From Arthrobacter sp. Edens01 (GTDB lineage: Bacteria; Actinomycetota; Actinomycetes; Actinomycetales; Micrococcaceae): a stretch of DNA of 64,000 bases. The stretch covers positions 978,300 through 1,042,299 of the forward strand of contig NZ_LKIU01000005.1 of assembly GCF_001307035.1 (NCBI RefSeq), given 5' to 3'. Shown one piece after another: positions 1 through 8,047 of this stretch. The notes under the pieces are model-generated. The model had not been told where the DNA came from and searched no databases. It saw nothing but the letters and a program-made list of their open reading frames with translations. Made by a program: the position numbers and the translations under genes. Positions within the stretch are counted from its first letter, which is position 1; every line of letters starts with the position of its first letter.

Positions 1-236
1 GGATCGTGGGAGATGAAGAACATGTCCAGGATGACTTCCGCCGGAATAACCTTCTCATCGAAGGTCACCTCAACGACTTCCGCGTGTCCGGTGGTGCCGG
101 AGCACACGCTCTCGTAGTCCGGATGGGCAGTAAAACCGCCGGTGTATCCGGAGACGACGCTCTGCACGCCGCGGGTTTTCTGGTAAATGGCGTCAAGGCA
201 CCAAAAGCAGCCTCCGCCAAGGACATAGGTCTTCAT
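1..236 (-). CDS. msrA: Peptide-methionine (S)-S-oxide reductase MsrA (3' end cut by window edge)
   Basis: Reverse-strand frame starting with ATG at 236 and running off the left edge, so only about 78 N-terminal residues are present. The protein begins MKTYVLGGGCFWCLDAIY, with the GCFWC motif whose first cysteine is the catalytic nucleophile of MsrA. It continues with a YTGG motif and GHAEVVEVTFD, both typical of the family. MsrA reduces methionine-S-sulfoxide in proteins back to methionine using thioredoxin. Divergent from the Nif3-like gene, about 135 bp away. The identification is secure although the C-terminal part, including any resolving cysteine, lies outside the window. Confidence 0.93.
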   Translation of the reverse strand, partial: MKTYVLGGGCFWCLDAIYQKTRGVQSVVSGYTGGFTAHPDYESVCSGTTGHAEVVEVTFDEKVIPAEVILDMFFISHD

Positions 237-371
237 GCTTACGTATAAGCGTCCCAGGGGGCCAAAGATTCCCTTCCACACCCGTCATTCCGCCATTGGT
301 TGTGCCCGGGGAAAGACCGCTGCCGTGTTCTCCGCCCCGGCGGCGCGGCGTGTGCGGTAGAACTTATACCT

Positions 372-1289
372 ATGGAAACCCCACGCAACGGCGAACCCGA
401 GGGAAGCAGCGACGAGCTACCTGAAGAGGGCGGGCCGTCACCGGACTCACGCACACAGCCAAGTCTCGGTGACGTGCTCCTGGCGGTAGAGGAACTTTGG
501 CCTGAATCCCTTGCCGAGGACTGGGACGCAGTTGGGCTGGTGGTTGGCAGGCCCGAGCGGACGGTGGAGCGGATCCTGTTCGCGGTCGACCCCACCCACG
601 AGGTCATCGACGAAGCCCTTGAATGGGGCGCAGACCTGCTCATCACGCATCACCCGCTGCTGCTCAAGGCCGTCCATTCCGTGGCCGGAACAGGTTTCAA
701 GGGCGACGCCGTGCACCGCCTCATCGAGGGCGGCTGTGCACTGGTCACGGCGCATACCAACGGCGACAGCGCGGTTGGGGGAGTCTCCGACGTACTGGCC
801 GATGCTTTCGGCCTGCAGGAGACCGTTCCCTTGGTACCTGCCGCCAACGGGCTGCCGGAGGAAGGCATCGGCAGGGTGGGCAACCTGCCCGACGTCACCA
901 CGCTGGGGGAATTTGCGGAACTTGTGTTCAGCATCATGCCTGCCGTCGCGGGCGGGGTGCGCGCGGCAGGGGACCCGCAGGGGCTCATTCGGCGGGTCGC
1001 CGTCTGCGGCGGGGCAGGGGACAGCCTGTTCGACGCCGTCCGGGCACAGCAGGCCGATGTATATGTCACTGCGGACCTTCGGCACCATCCTGCTTCCGAG
1101 GCCAGGGAAGCGGCGGTGAACGGCCGCCCGTACCTCATTGATGTTTCCCATTTCGGGAGTGAGTGGCTGTGGCTGACCCCCGCTGCCGGTGCCCTTGGGA
1201 ACGTGCTGGCGGACCAGGGATTCGACGTCGAGATAAGGGTCAGTTCCCGCAACACCGATCCGTGGGACTTTGTGCTGACGCCGGGCTAG
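372..1289 (+). CDS. Nif3-like dinuclear metal centre protein (YbgI/YqfO family)
   Basis: A 305-residue protein if read from ATG 372. Seen: DWDAVGLVVG near the start, then HHPLLLK and AHTNGDSAVGGVSDVLA, which carry the histidine and aspartate metal ligands of Nif3 proteins, and a C-terminal CGGAGDSLFDA and TADLRHHPASEA. The family forms hexameric toroids with a two-metal site and is often called a GTP cyclohydrolase I type 2 homologue, but its physiological reaction is unsettled. The frame is open back to a TTG at 300; ATG 372 is preferred because the first residues are low complexity and a possible -10 (TAGAAC, 358-363) lies just upstream, which would make the mRNA nearly leaderless. It is followed by the coiled-coil protein gene, a common actinobacterial arrangement. 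Confidence 0.9.
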   Translation: METPRNGEPEGSSDELPEEGGPSPDSRTQPSLGDVLLAVEELWPESLAEDWDAVGLVVGRPERTVERILFAVDPTHEVIDEALEWGADLLITHHPLLLKAVHSVAGTGFKGDAVHRLIEGGCALVTAHTNGDSAVGGVSDVLADAFGLQETVPLVPAANGLPEEGIGRVGNLPDVTTLGEFAELVFSIMPAVAGGVRAAGDPQGLIRRVAVCGGAGDSLFDAVRAQQADVYVTADLRHHPASEAREAAVNGRPYLIDVSHFGSEWLWLTPAAGALGNVLADQGFDVEIRVSSRNTDPWDFVLTPG

Positions 1290-1363
1290 CCACGCCTGCC
1301 CGCCGGTGGCATAGGCTAGGAGGGCCGCACCAGTCAGGCAAGCGGATTATGTGGAGGTATTTG

Positions 1364-2104
1364 GTGGCAAAAGCATCATCGGCAGAGCAGCTCCGGCTGC
1401 TCGACCTGCAGGCGTTGGATTCCAAGATGAGGCAGCTGGATTCCCGGGCACGCAGCGTTCGGGAGAATCCCGATCTCAAGGCCCTGGCAGCCAAGGCAGC
1501 GGCGGCACGCTCCGCGCTGGGCGCAGCAGCCACCCAAAGTGCCGACATCGAGCGCGAACTTGCCCGCGCCGAGGCCGACGTCGCATCCGTCACGTCCCGC
1601 CTGGAGCGGGACCGGAAGCATTTGGACAGCGGAGCCGGCGGGTCCAAGGAACTGACGGCCCTGCAGAGCGAAATTGAGTCACTTACCCGCCGACGGTCCG
1701 ACCTTGAAGACACCGAGCTCGAAGTCATGGAGCGGCTTGAATCTGTTCGCGGAGTCGAAGCCGAGCGCCGGGCAGAAGCAGCATCCGCTGAGACCGAAAT
1801 GGCTGAGCTGGAAGCCAAGCGTGACGCCGAGCTGGCCGAAATCGAAGCCGAACGCGCCGAAACCATGCGGCAGCGCACCGAACTCGCAGGCCGTTTCGCT
1901 CCAGACCTGCTGGCTGTCTACGAACGGACCCTGGCCCGCCACGGTATTGGTGCTGCCCGTCTCTTCCACGGAACATCCGAGGGTTCAGGCATGCAGCTGA
2001 GCCCCGGTGACCTTGCGGATATCCGGAAGGCCGCGGACGACGACATTGTGTTCTGCCCGGACTCCGGGTGCATCCTGGTCCGTTCCTCGGAATGGGGCAG
2101 CTAA
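1364..2104 (+). CDS. Coiled-coil protein with degenerate C4 zinc ribbon
   Basis: 246 residues from GTG 1364, chosen because GGAGG at 1353-1357 sits six bases upstream and because family members start MAKA..EQLRLLDLQ; an in-frame ATG at 1349 would overlap that site. Residues from about 10 to 180 are a long charged coiled coil rich in Glu, Arg and Ala. The C-terminal part follows the zf-RING_7/C4 zinc-ribbon pattern (LSPGDLADIRKA, then ILVRS), but the first CxxC is replaced by serines (TSEGSGM) and the second is spaced as CPDSGC, so zinc binding is doubtful. The role of the family is not established. It sits between the Nif3-like gene and the RNase H gene, four bases from the latter, suggesting one transcript. 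Confidence 0.85.
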   Translation: MAKASSAEQLRLLDLQALDSKMRQLDSRARSVRENPDLKALAAKAAAARSALGAAATQSADIERELARAEADVASVTSRLERDRKHLDSGAGGSKELTALQSEIESLTRRRSDLEDTELEVMERLESVRGVEAERRAEAASAETEMAELEAKRDAELAEIEAERAETMRQRTELAGRFAPDLLAVYERTLARHGIGAARLFHGTSEGSGMQLSPGDLADIRKAADDDIVFCPDSGCILVRSSEWGS

Positions 2105-2107
2105 GCG

Positions 2108-3061
2108 GTGACCCTGTTCGACCCCTCGGACTCTGAAGTCCATGCCTCACCCGCGCCTTCCCGGCGCGTCCTGATAGTTGAAGCCGACGGCGGGTCCCGC
2201 GGTAATCCCGGCCACGCCGGCTACGGCGCGTTGGTCCGGGATCCGGAGACCAATGCCATCCTGATGGAAAAGGCGGAGTACCTGGGCATCGTCTCCAACA
2301 ACGTGGCCGAGTACTCCGGGCTTATTGCTGCGCTGGAACTGGCACATGAGATTGACCCTGACGCGTGGATCCTGGCGAAGATGGACTCCAAGCTCGTTGT
2401 TGAGCAGATGAGCGGCCGCTGGAAGATCAAGCACGAGGACATGCAGCGGCTCGCGGCGAAGGCCCGGTCAGTGGTCAACCCGCGGCGCGTGAAGTACCAG
2501 TGGATTCCGCGGGAAATCAACAAGGATGCAGACCGTCTCTCCAATGAAGCCATGGATGCCGGAATTGCCGGCGTGCCGTGGAAGGGCCGGGTCCTGCCTG
2601 GTGCTTCCGGCACTGATACAGAGGAAAACGGAAAGGCCGCCGCGGCTGCACCCGCTGATCCTGTTCCCACCGGTCGGCTGCACCACCTGGAGATTTGGGT
2701 GCCGGACTTCCCCCGGGCCGAAGCGAGCCTTGGCTGGCTCCTTGAACGGCTGGGGTATGTCCGCAGGGACTCCTGGTCCTCCGGAGCCAGCTGGATGGGC
2801 GCCGCAGGCTACATTGTCATCGAAGCCGGCACCGACGTCGCAGGGGAGCGCCACGAACGGACCCGGCCGGGCATGAACCATCTGGCTTTCGGCGCCGGTT
2901 CTCCTGCCGACGTCGACCTGCTGGCACGCCGCGCAGCGAGCCACGGATGGTCCCTGCTGTTCGCGGACAAGCACCCGCACGCAGGGGGAGCCGGGCACTA
3001 CGCGGCGTACCTTGAGAACGCGGACGGTTTCGAAGTGGAGCTGGTGGCCGACCGCAGCTAG
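2108..3061 (+). CDS. RNase HI fused to a C-terminal VOC (glyoxalase-like) domain
   Basis: 317 residues from GTG 2108. Residues about 20-150 are RNase HI: EADGGSRGNPG (Asp27), NNVAEYSGL (Glu68), KMDSKLVVEQM (Asp93) and NKDADRLSNEAM (Asp142) supply the four acidic catalytic positions. An Ala/Pro/Glu-rich linker (about 160-190) leads to a second domain at 191-317 with VOC-fold landmarks: HHLEIWVPD (His192/193), MNHLAFGAG (His258) and FEVELV (Glu309 or 311), the usual metal-ligand positions. RNase HI cleaves RNA in RNA-DNA hybrids; the substrate of the VOC part is unknown. In several other actinobacteria RNase H is instead fused to a phosphatase-like domain. Follows the zinc-ribbon gene by three bases. 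Confidence 0.88.
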   Translation: MTLFDPSDSEVHASPAPSRRVLIVEADGGSRGNPGHAGYGALVRDPETNAILMEKAEYLGIVSNNVAEYSGLIAALELAHEIDPDAWILAKMDSKLVVEQMSGRWKIKHEDMQRLAAKARSVVNPRRVKYQWIPREINKDADRLSNEAMDAGIAGVPWKGRVLPGASGTDTEENGKAAAAAPADPVPTGRLHHLEIWVPDFPRAEASLGWLLERLGYVRRDSWSSGASWMGAAGYIVIEAGTDVAGERHERTRPGMNHLAFGAGSPADVDLLARRAASHGWSLLFADKHPHAGGAGHYAAYLENADGFEVELVADRS

Positions 3062-3076
3062 GAACTGCTCTCCTGC

Positions 3077-3847
3077 CTAATGCTCCCCGGGCAGGATCAG
3101 GTTCAGCTGGTACGGCTTGCGCCCCGCGGGCGCGAGGAGCTCAGCTTCCCACTTTTCCGCCGCGGCGGCCAGCAGTTCCTCCGCGGTTGCCGGCGCCTTT
3201 GAATCCCGGGCAAGCAGGTGCCGGGCAAGTTCCCCGCGCGTGTGCTTGGCAAAGTGGGAGACCACCTTGCGCTGGCCGTTCCGTACCTGGAAGACGTTCA
3301 CTGCAGCGGTCCGCTCCGGCGCCGGCTGCCACGCTGCGGCATAGGTGCTGGAGCGGCAGTCAACAACAAGCTGTTCTTCGGCGTGCCTGTTCAACGGTTC
3401 CGTGAGCGCTGCTTTCCAGAACGCAGCCAGGCGGCCTATGCCCGGGAGCTTGGTACCCATCGACAACCGGTAGGCCGGGATGGCATCTCCGAAGCCGATT
3501 GCCCCCCAGAGGGCCGAAATGACAACGACTGCTTCATCCGCGGCGGCCTGCTGGCCGGGCGTCAGCGAATCGTAGCCAAGCGCGTCATACAGGACGCCGG
3601 AGTAGACCTGATGGGCCGGAGCGCAGGGCTCGCCTTCCAGGACAGTGTTCCGCTGGACTTCGGAAGCCAGGGACGCGCCCACGCCCAGCACCGTGTGTGC
3701 GTCCTGTGCGGCACTCGCGTCCATCAGGGCCGAGAGCACTTCCTTGCGGGCAGCGGCCAGTTCGGGAAAACGCAGCAGGTCCGGATTCAGGGCGGGACCG
3801 GACTGGGGGCGTGTTTTGCCCTCGGAGGGCGGCAGGAGGATCAGCAC
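3077..3847 (-). CDS. yaaA: YaaA family peroxide-stress protein (DUF328)
   Basis: 256 residues from GTG 3847, read as VLILLPPSEGKT, the near-invariant start of YaaA proteins. An AGGA seven bases upstream supports this start over the TTG immediately before it. Other family landmarks include GVLYDALGY and ISALWGAIGFGDAIPAYR, and near the end VSHFAKHTRGELARHL. In E. coli YaaA lowers intracellular free iron during hydrogen peroxide stress and binds DNA; that role is inferred here from family. The gene converges on the RNase H-VOC gene with only 15 bases between stops and diverges from the RNase P RNA, whose promoter overlaps its ribosome-binding site. Confidence 0.9.
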   Translation of the reverse strand: MLILLPPSEGKTRPQSGPALNPDLLRFPELAAARKEVLSALMDASAAQDAHTVLGVGASLASEVQRNTVLEGEPCAPAHQVYSGVLYDALGYDSLTPGQQAAADEAVVVISALWGAIGFGDAIPAYRLSMGTKLPGIGRLAAFWKAALTEPLNRHAEEQLVVDCRSSTYAAAWQPAPERTAAVNVFQVRNGQRKVVSHFAKHTRGELARHLLARDSKAPATAEELLAAAAEKWEAELLAPAGRKPYQLNLILPGEH

Positions 3848-3850
3848 CAA

Positions 3851-3880
3851 TTAATCCTAAGGTCCGGCGGCAGGTAGGAT
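3851..3880 (+). promoter_or_regulatory. Candidate promoter of the RNase P RNA gene
   Basis: TTAATC (3851-3856) and TAGGAT (3875-3880) are separated by 18 bases, placing transcription start at about 3887, the expected 5' end of the RNase P RNA. The -35 overlaps the ribosome-binding region of the divergent yaaA. Inferred from spacing only. Confidence 0.5.
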
Positions 3881-3885
3881 TGACC

Positions 3886-4276
3886 GCGGGACGGGTTGGC
3901 CAGGCAATCGCGTCAGGACGGTTTTCGGACCGGACCTGCCGAGGAAAGTCCGGGCTCCGAAGGGCAGGGTGGTGGGTAACGCCCACTCGGGGAAACCCGC
4001 AGGCCAGTGCCACAGAGAAAAGACCGCCCGCACTCGTGTGGGTAAGGGTGAAACGGTGGTGTAAGAGACCACCAGTGCCCCGGGTGACCGGGGCAGCTAG
4101 GTAAACCCCACCCGGAGCAAGGCCATACAGGATGCGTTTGAGGGCTGCCCGCCCGAGCATCCGGGTAGGCCGCTAGAGGGACCCGGCAACGGTTCCCCCA
4201 GATGGATGATTGCCACCTGCTGTTCCGGCAACGGAGCGCAGGTACAAAACCCGGCTTATCGGCCAGCCCGTCCCAC
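3886..4276 (+). ncRNA. rnpB: RNase P RNA (bacterial class A)
   Basis: Conserved P RNA core segments are present in order: GAGGAAAGTCCGGGCT near 3941, the ACAGAGAAA stretch near 4012, the GGTAAGGGTGAAACGGTG region near 4041-4060, and near the 3' end GGCTTATCGGCC. The outermost P1 helix is visible as GGGACGGGTTGGCC (3888-3901) pairing with GGCCAGCCCGTCCC (4261-4274). This is the catalytic RNA that matures tRNA 5' ends. Ends are accurate to a few bases. Confidence 0.95.
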
Positions 4277-4412
4277 TTCACCCGTATGGTCACCATGCCG
4301 GAAACCGACCGTGCATTATGTACACCCGAGTCGGCAGATACAAGCACACCTAAACGTTCTGAGGGAATTTAGGGTGACTTAGTTTTACCGGTACGGTGCG
4401 TCATGTGTCTGC

Positions 4413-5717
4413 ATGAACCTCGGCTATTCTGTGTCGATGGTCACGCTCTCCGCACCCCGCAGGCACCTCGTGCTGCGCAACGCCAACTTCCGGGCGCTTT
4501 GGGTATCGTCGACCATGGGCATCCTGGGTGGCTCGGTGACGGCAGTGGTGCTGCCGGTCATTGCAGCTGTTGAGCTCGGTGCGAGCGACTTCGCCGTTGC
4601 TGCCCTCTCTGGAATGGTTTTTCTCCCCTGGCTTCTGTTCGGGCTGCCGGTCGGCGTCGTAGTGGACCGCCGCAGGCGCCGACCCGTCATTCTGGTTTCG
4701 CTGGTGGCCCGGGTCGTGCTGCTGGCAACCCTTCCAGTGGCGTATTGGCTCGGTGTCCTGACCACGGCGCAGCTTTTTGTGGTCTCATTCCTCGCAGGAC
4801 TCGCTGCGGTCTACTTCACGCTCGCGGAAGCAGCACTGATTCCACGGGCCGTCTCCAAGGATGAACTGGTCGAAGGCAATGGTCTGATGACCGGATCCGG
4901 CGCATCGGCAGACGCAGTTGGCCGGGGACTGGGCGGCTGGATGACGCAGGCAGTTGGTGCTTCCAACTCGCTGCTCGTGCAGGTTGTCGCCTCAATCGCC
5001 TCATTTGTTGCCATCCTGGGTTTGAAGGTCCAGGAGACACTCCCGGTGAGCAGCGAAAAGCCCCACATCTGGCGGGAAATGAATTCAGGGCTCCGCTACA
5101 CACTAAGCACCACGCCGCTGCGTGTCCTGCTCCTGGTGGCTGCGCTCTGGAATCTCGGCGGCAACATCGTTGTGTCCCTGATTGTTCTCCTGGTGGTACG
5201 GACGCTTGGCGAAAACGGCACCTGGCTGGGTTTCCTGATGGCGGCCACCGCAGTAGGGGGCACCGTGGGCGGGCTCACCGTCAAGCGCCTCGCCGACCGG
5301 TTCGGGTCCGGAGTCGTGTGGCGGTATTCAATGTTCCCGGCTGCACTGGGGTACTGCACACTTCTGCTGATGACTCCCGGGTGGGGGATGCTGCCCGGTT
5401 TCTTCGGTATGTTCCTGACGGGACTGGCCATTTCCATGAACATCGTCGTCTCCACCAGTTTCCGCCAGCGGGTCTGTCCGCCGGAGATGATGGGGCGCCT
5501 GGGCTCTGCGACCCGCATGGTCAGCTGGGGAATGCTGGCTGTTGCGTCCCTGGTAGCCGGTGTACTGGCCACCACGGTTGGCGTTCGAGGCGGGATAATC
5601 CTCGGGATTGCCATCGCAGTCCTGGCGCCGGTGGTGGCGTCGATGGGTCCGCTCAAAGGCGTACAGCACCTGGAAGACCTCGAACCTGCCGCACCCGAGC
5701 CTGAGCGCGCGGCTTAG
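4413..5717 (+). CDS. MFS transporter (drug/siderophore exporter type)
   Basis: 434 residues, starting at ATG 4413 or at ATG 4437 (MVTLSAPRRHL), the second giving the more usual short cytoplasmic N-terminus. The sequence is a run of hydrophobic segments, with the inter-domain signature PVGVVVDRRRRRPVILVS between helices 2 and 3 and a repeat-like KRLADRFGSG in the second half. This matches MFS_3/EntS-type exporters that move small molecules out by proton antiport. It stands alone, downstream of the RNase P RNA and upstream of gapB, so nothing in the context points to a substrate. The C-terminus is a short acidic Glu/Pro/Ala tail. Confidence 0.85.
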   Translation: MNLGYSVSMVTLSAPRRHLVLRNANFRALWVSSTMGILGGSVTAVVLPVIAAVELGASDFAVAALSGMVFLPWLLFGLPVGVVVDRRRRRPVILVSLVARVVLLATLPVAYWLGVLTTAQLFVVSFLAGLAAVYFTLAEAALIPRAVSKDELVEGNGLMTGSGASADAVGRGLGGWMTQAVGASNSLLVQVVASIASFVAILGLKVQETLPVSSEKPHIWREMNSGLRYTLSTTPLRVLLLVAALWNLGGNIVVSLIVLLVVRTLGENGTWLGFLMAATAVGGTVGGLTVKRLADRFGSGVVWRYSMFPAALGYCTLLLMTPGWGMLPGFFGMFLTGLAISMNIVVSTSFRQRVCPPEMMGRLGSATRMVSWGMLAVASLVAGVLATTVGVRGGIILGIAIAVLAPVVASMGPLKGVQHLEDLEPAAPEPERAA

Positions 5718-5935
5718 CCGGCACGGCCGAAACCCGCCGGCGGGCTGTGACGAACATCTCCCAGCCCCGTGCGAAGCTGTCTTTGTGGCCTAATACACTT
5801 GTAAGTGGTCCGTCGGCGTACCGTCTGCGCGGATCACAAGACCCAGCCCCTCTGCGGGCTTGCTCCGGCTGGCGCCGGGGGACTTACCAACCGGTCACAA
5901 AGCAGTGCCGGCTGAGACAAAGGATGTGAAGATCT

Positions 5936-7402
5936 GTGAGCCAGAAGTCCGATACCTGCCTGGATGCGTGGATGGACAGGGAAGCGATGGCAGAAGCCAT
6001 GATCCCGCTCATTGGCCGGCTCTACCGGGAGAACAGTGTGGTCACCTCGGTTCACGGCCGTCCGCTGGTCAACCGCTCCGTCATCGACATCTTGAAGGCG
6101 CACCGTTTCGCCCGGCAGATTGACGACGTTGAGCTCCCGGTCGCCGAGACCCTGCCGATTCTCCAGGCCCTTACCGAACTCGAACTTGGTGCAGCGTCCG
6201 TAGACGTGGCCCGCATGAACGCCAAGTACCAGCGTGAAGGCAACGGCGCACCCCTGGTGGACTTCCTGCGTGCCGAACTGGCCGACGTCGCCGGCAAGCA
6301 CGGTGCAGACGAGCGCACCAGCACGGATGTGGTCCTGTACGGTTTCGGCCGGATCGGCCGCCTCCTGGCGCGTATCCTCATTGACCACGAAGGCGGCGGC
6401 CACGGACTGCGGCTTCGGGCCATCGTGGTCCGCAAGGGTGCAGAAAACGACCTCGTGAAGCGGGCGAGCCTGCTGCGGCGCGACTCCGTCCACGGTGCGT
6501 TCCCCGGCACCATCACCGTGGATGAGGAGAACAACACCATCCTCGCCAACGGCACGCTGATCCAGGTGATCTACTCCAACGATCCGAGCACCGTCGACTA
6601 CACGGCTTACGGCATCCATGACGCGATCGTCGTGGATAACACCGGCCGCTGGCGCGATAAGGACGGGCTGGCCCAGCATCTGCAGGCGAAGGGCGCTTCG
6701 CGCGTCCTGCTGACTGCTCCGGGCAAGGGCGACCTGAAGAACATCGTGCACGGCATCAACCACCAGGCCATCACGGATGAGGACAAGATCCTCTCGGCAG
6801 CGTCCTGCACCACGAATGCCATCACGCCGGTGCTGAAGGTCCTCAATGACAAGTTCGGCATTGTGAACGGACACGTGGAGACCGTCCACTCCTTCACCAA
6901 CGACCAGAACCTGATCGACAACTTCCACAAGGGCGACCGCCGCGGGCGCTCCGCTGCGCTGAACATGGTCATCACCGAGACCGGTGCTGCAAAGGCCGTT
7001 GCCAAGGCACTTCCCGAACTGGCCGGAAAGCTCAGCGGCAACGCGATCCGTGTTCCCACCCCCGATGTTTCAATGGCCATCCTGAACGTGAACCTTGAAA
7101 CTGAGACCACCAAGGAAGAGCTGAACACCTTCCTCCGCGAGACCTCGCTGAACTCCGAGCTGCACAAGCAGATCGACTACATCGATTCTCCGGAAGTTGT
7201 TTCCACGGACTTCGTCGGCTCCAAGCGCGCCGGTATTGTTGACGGCCTGGCAACGATTTCCAACGGCAGGAACGCCATTCTCTATGTCTGGTACGACAAC
7301 GAGTACGGCTACAGCTGCCAGGTCATCCGGGTGCTGGAAGAAATGGCGCACGTGAATCCGCCCGCCTTCCCGCGCGCTGAAGAACTGGTCGCCAGCCTCT
7401 AG
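5936..7402 (+). CDS. gapB: Glyceraldehyde-3-phosphate dehydrogenase, long GapB type
   Basis: 488 residues from GTG 5936, with an AAGGAT ribosome-binding site about 12 bases upstream. An N-terminal extension of about 120 residues precedes the Rossmann motif VVLYGFGRIGRLLARIL. The catalytic cysteine is in SAASCTTNAITPVLK (Cys291), and VHSFTNDQNLIDNFHKGDRRGRSAA and WYDNEYGYSCQV are family landmarks. The extended form is the actinobacterial paralogue called GapB, which in Corynebacterium glutamicum acts in gluconeogenesis; the cofactor preference here is not read from sequence. It ends at a strong terminator shared with convergent def. Confidence 0.93.
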   Translation: MSQKSDTCLDAWMDREAMAEAMIPLIGRLYRENSVVTSVHGRPLVNRSVIDILKAHRFARQIDDVELPVAETLPILQALTELELGAASVDVARMNAKYQREGNGAPLVDFLRAELADVAGKHGADERTSTDVVLYGFGRIGRLLARILIDHEGGGHGLRLRAIVVRKGAENDLVKRASLLRRDSVHGAFPGTITVDEENNTILANGTLIQVIYSNDPSTVDYTAYGIHDAIVVDNTGRWRDKDGLAQHLQAKGASRVLLTAPGKGDLKNIVHGINHQAITDEDKILSAASCTTNAITPVLKVLNDKFGIVNGHVETVHSFTNDQNLIDNFHKGDRRGRSAALNMVITETGAAKAVAKALPELAGKLSGNAIRVPTPDVSMAILNVNLETETTKEELNTFLRETSLNSELHKQIDYIDSPEVVSTDFVGSKRAGIVDGLATISNGRNAILYVWYDNEYGYSCQVIRVLEEMAHVNPPAFPRAEELVASL

Positions 7403-7420
7403 CCAGCCGGCAGCAGCGAA

Positions 7421-7464
7421 AAAGTGCCCCGCCCCGGAAACCCGGGCGGGGCACTTTTTTTTGG
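7421..7464. terminator. Bidirectional terminator between gapB and def
   Basis: Perfect 16-base arms AAAAAGTGCCCCGCCC (7421-7436) and its complement (7446-7461), a short loop, and T-runs on both strands. It lies between convergent gapB and def. Confidence 0.93.
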
Positions 7465-7474
7465 ACCGGCGTTC

Positions 7475-8047
7475 CTAGTGGCCGAACGGATCCGGGTCCA
7501 CACCCGGCATCCAGCTCAGTCCCGGAACGTTCCAGCCGTTGGACTTGAGTGTTTTGCGTGCCTTGCGGCCCCACCGGTCGTTCAGCCGGTCCACGTAGAG
7601 TTTCCCGTCCAAATGGTCGTATTCGTGCTGGAGCACGCGGGCAAACCAGCCGGTTGCCTCGAACTGCACCGGAACACCGTTCTCGTCGAAACCGGATACC
7701 CGTGCCCAGTCCGCGCGGGTCAGCGGGAAGTTCTCGCCGGGAACTGAAAGGCAGCCCTCGGTGTCTTCATCCGGATCCGGCGCAGACCCGGGAACCTTGG
7801 TGGTCAGCAGCACAGGATTGACGACGACGCCGCGGTCCGGCGCGTCGTCGTCGTTGGCAAAGTCGAAGGTAAAGATGCGCAGGCTCACACCAACCTGGGG
7901 AGCGGCAAGCCCCACTCCGTTGGCGACGTCCATCGTTTCGTACATATCTGCCACCAGGGTGCGCAGCGAACCGTCGAATGCGGTTACCTCAGCGGCACGG
8001 CGGTGCAGTACGGGCTCACCGTATATAACGATTGGGCGGACGGTCAT
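7475..8047 (-). CDS. def: Peptide deformylase
   Basis: 190 residues. All three deformylase motifs are present: GVGLAAPQVG (44-53), EGCLSVP with metal ligand Cys99, and QHEYDHLDG with His141, Glu142 and His145. The enzyme removes the formyl group from the initiator methionine of nascent proteins. Its ATG overlaps the stop codon of the upstream acyl-CoA dehydrogenase gene (ATGA at 8044-8047), so translation is probably coupled. Bacteria of this group commonly carry more than one def gene; a paralogue elsewhere is likely. A residue run of acidic amino acids (65-95) forms an insertion before the second motif. Confidence 0.96.
   Translation of the reverse strand: MTVRPIVIYGEPVLHRRAAEVTAFDGSLRTLVADMYETMDVANGVGLAAPQVGVSLRIFTFDFANDDDAPDRGVVVNPVLLTTKVPGSAPDPDEDTEGCLSVPGENFPLTRADWARVSGFDENGVPVQFEATGWFARVLQHEYDHLDGKLYVDRLNDRWGRKARKTLKSNGWNVPGLSWMPGVDPDPFGH

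Noticed and set aside
239-646. Reverse-strand and alternative-frame open reading frames across most genes
   Set aside because: High GC produces long open antisense frames. Those examined have arginine- or serine-rich composition, no ribosome-binding sites and no family motifs.
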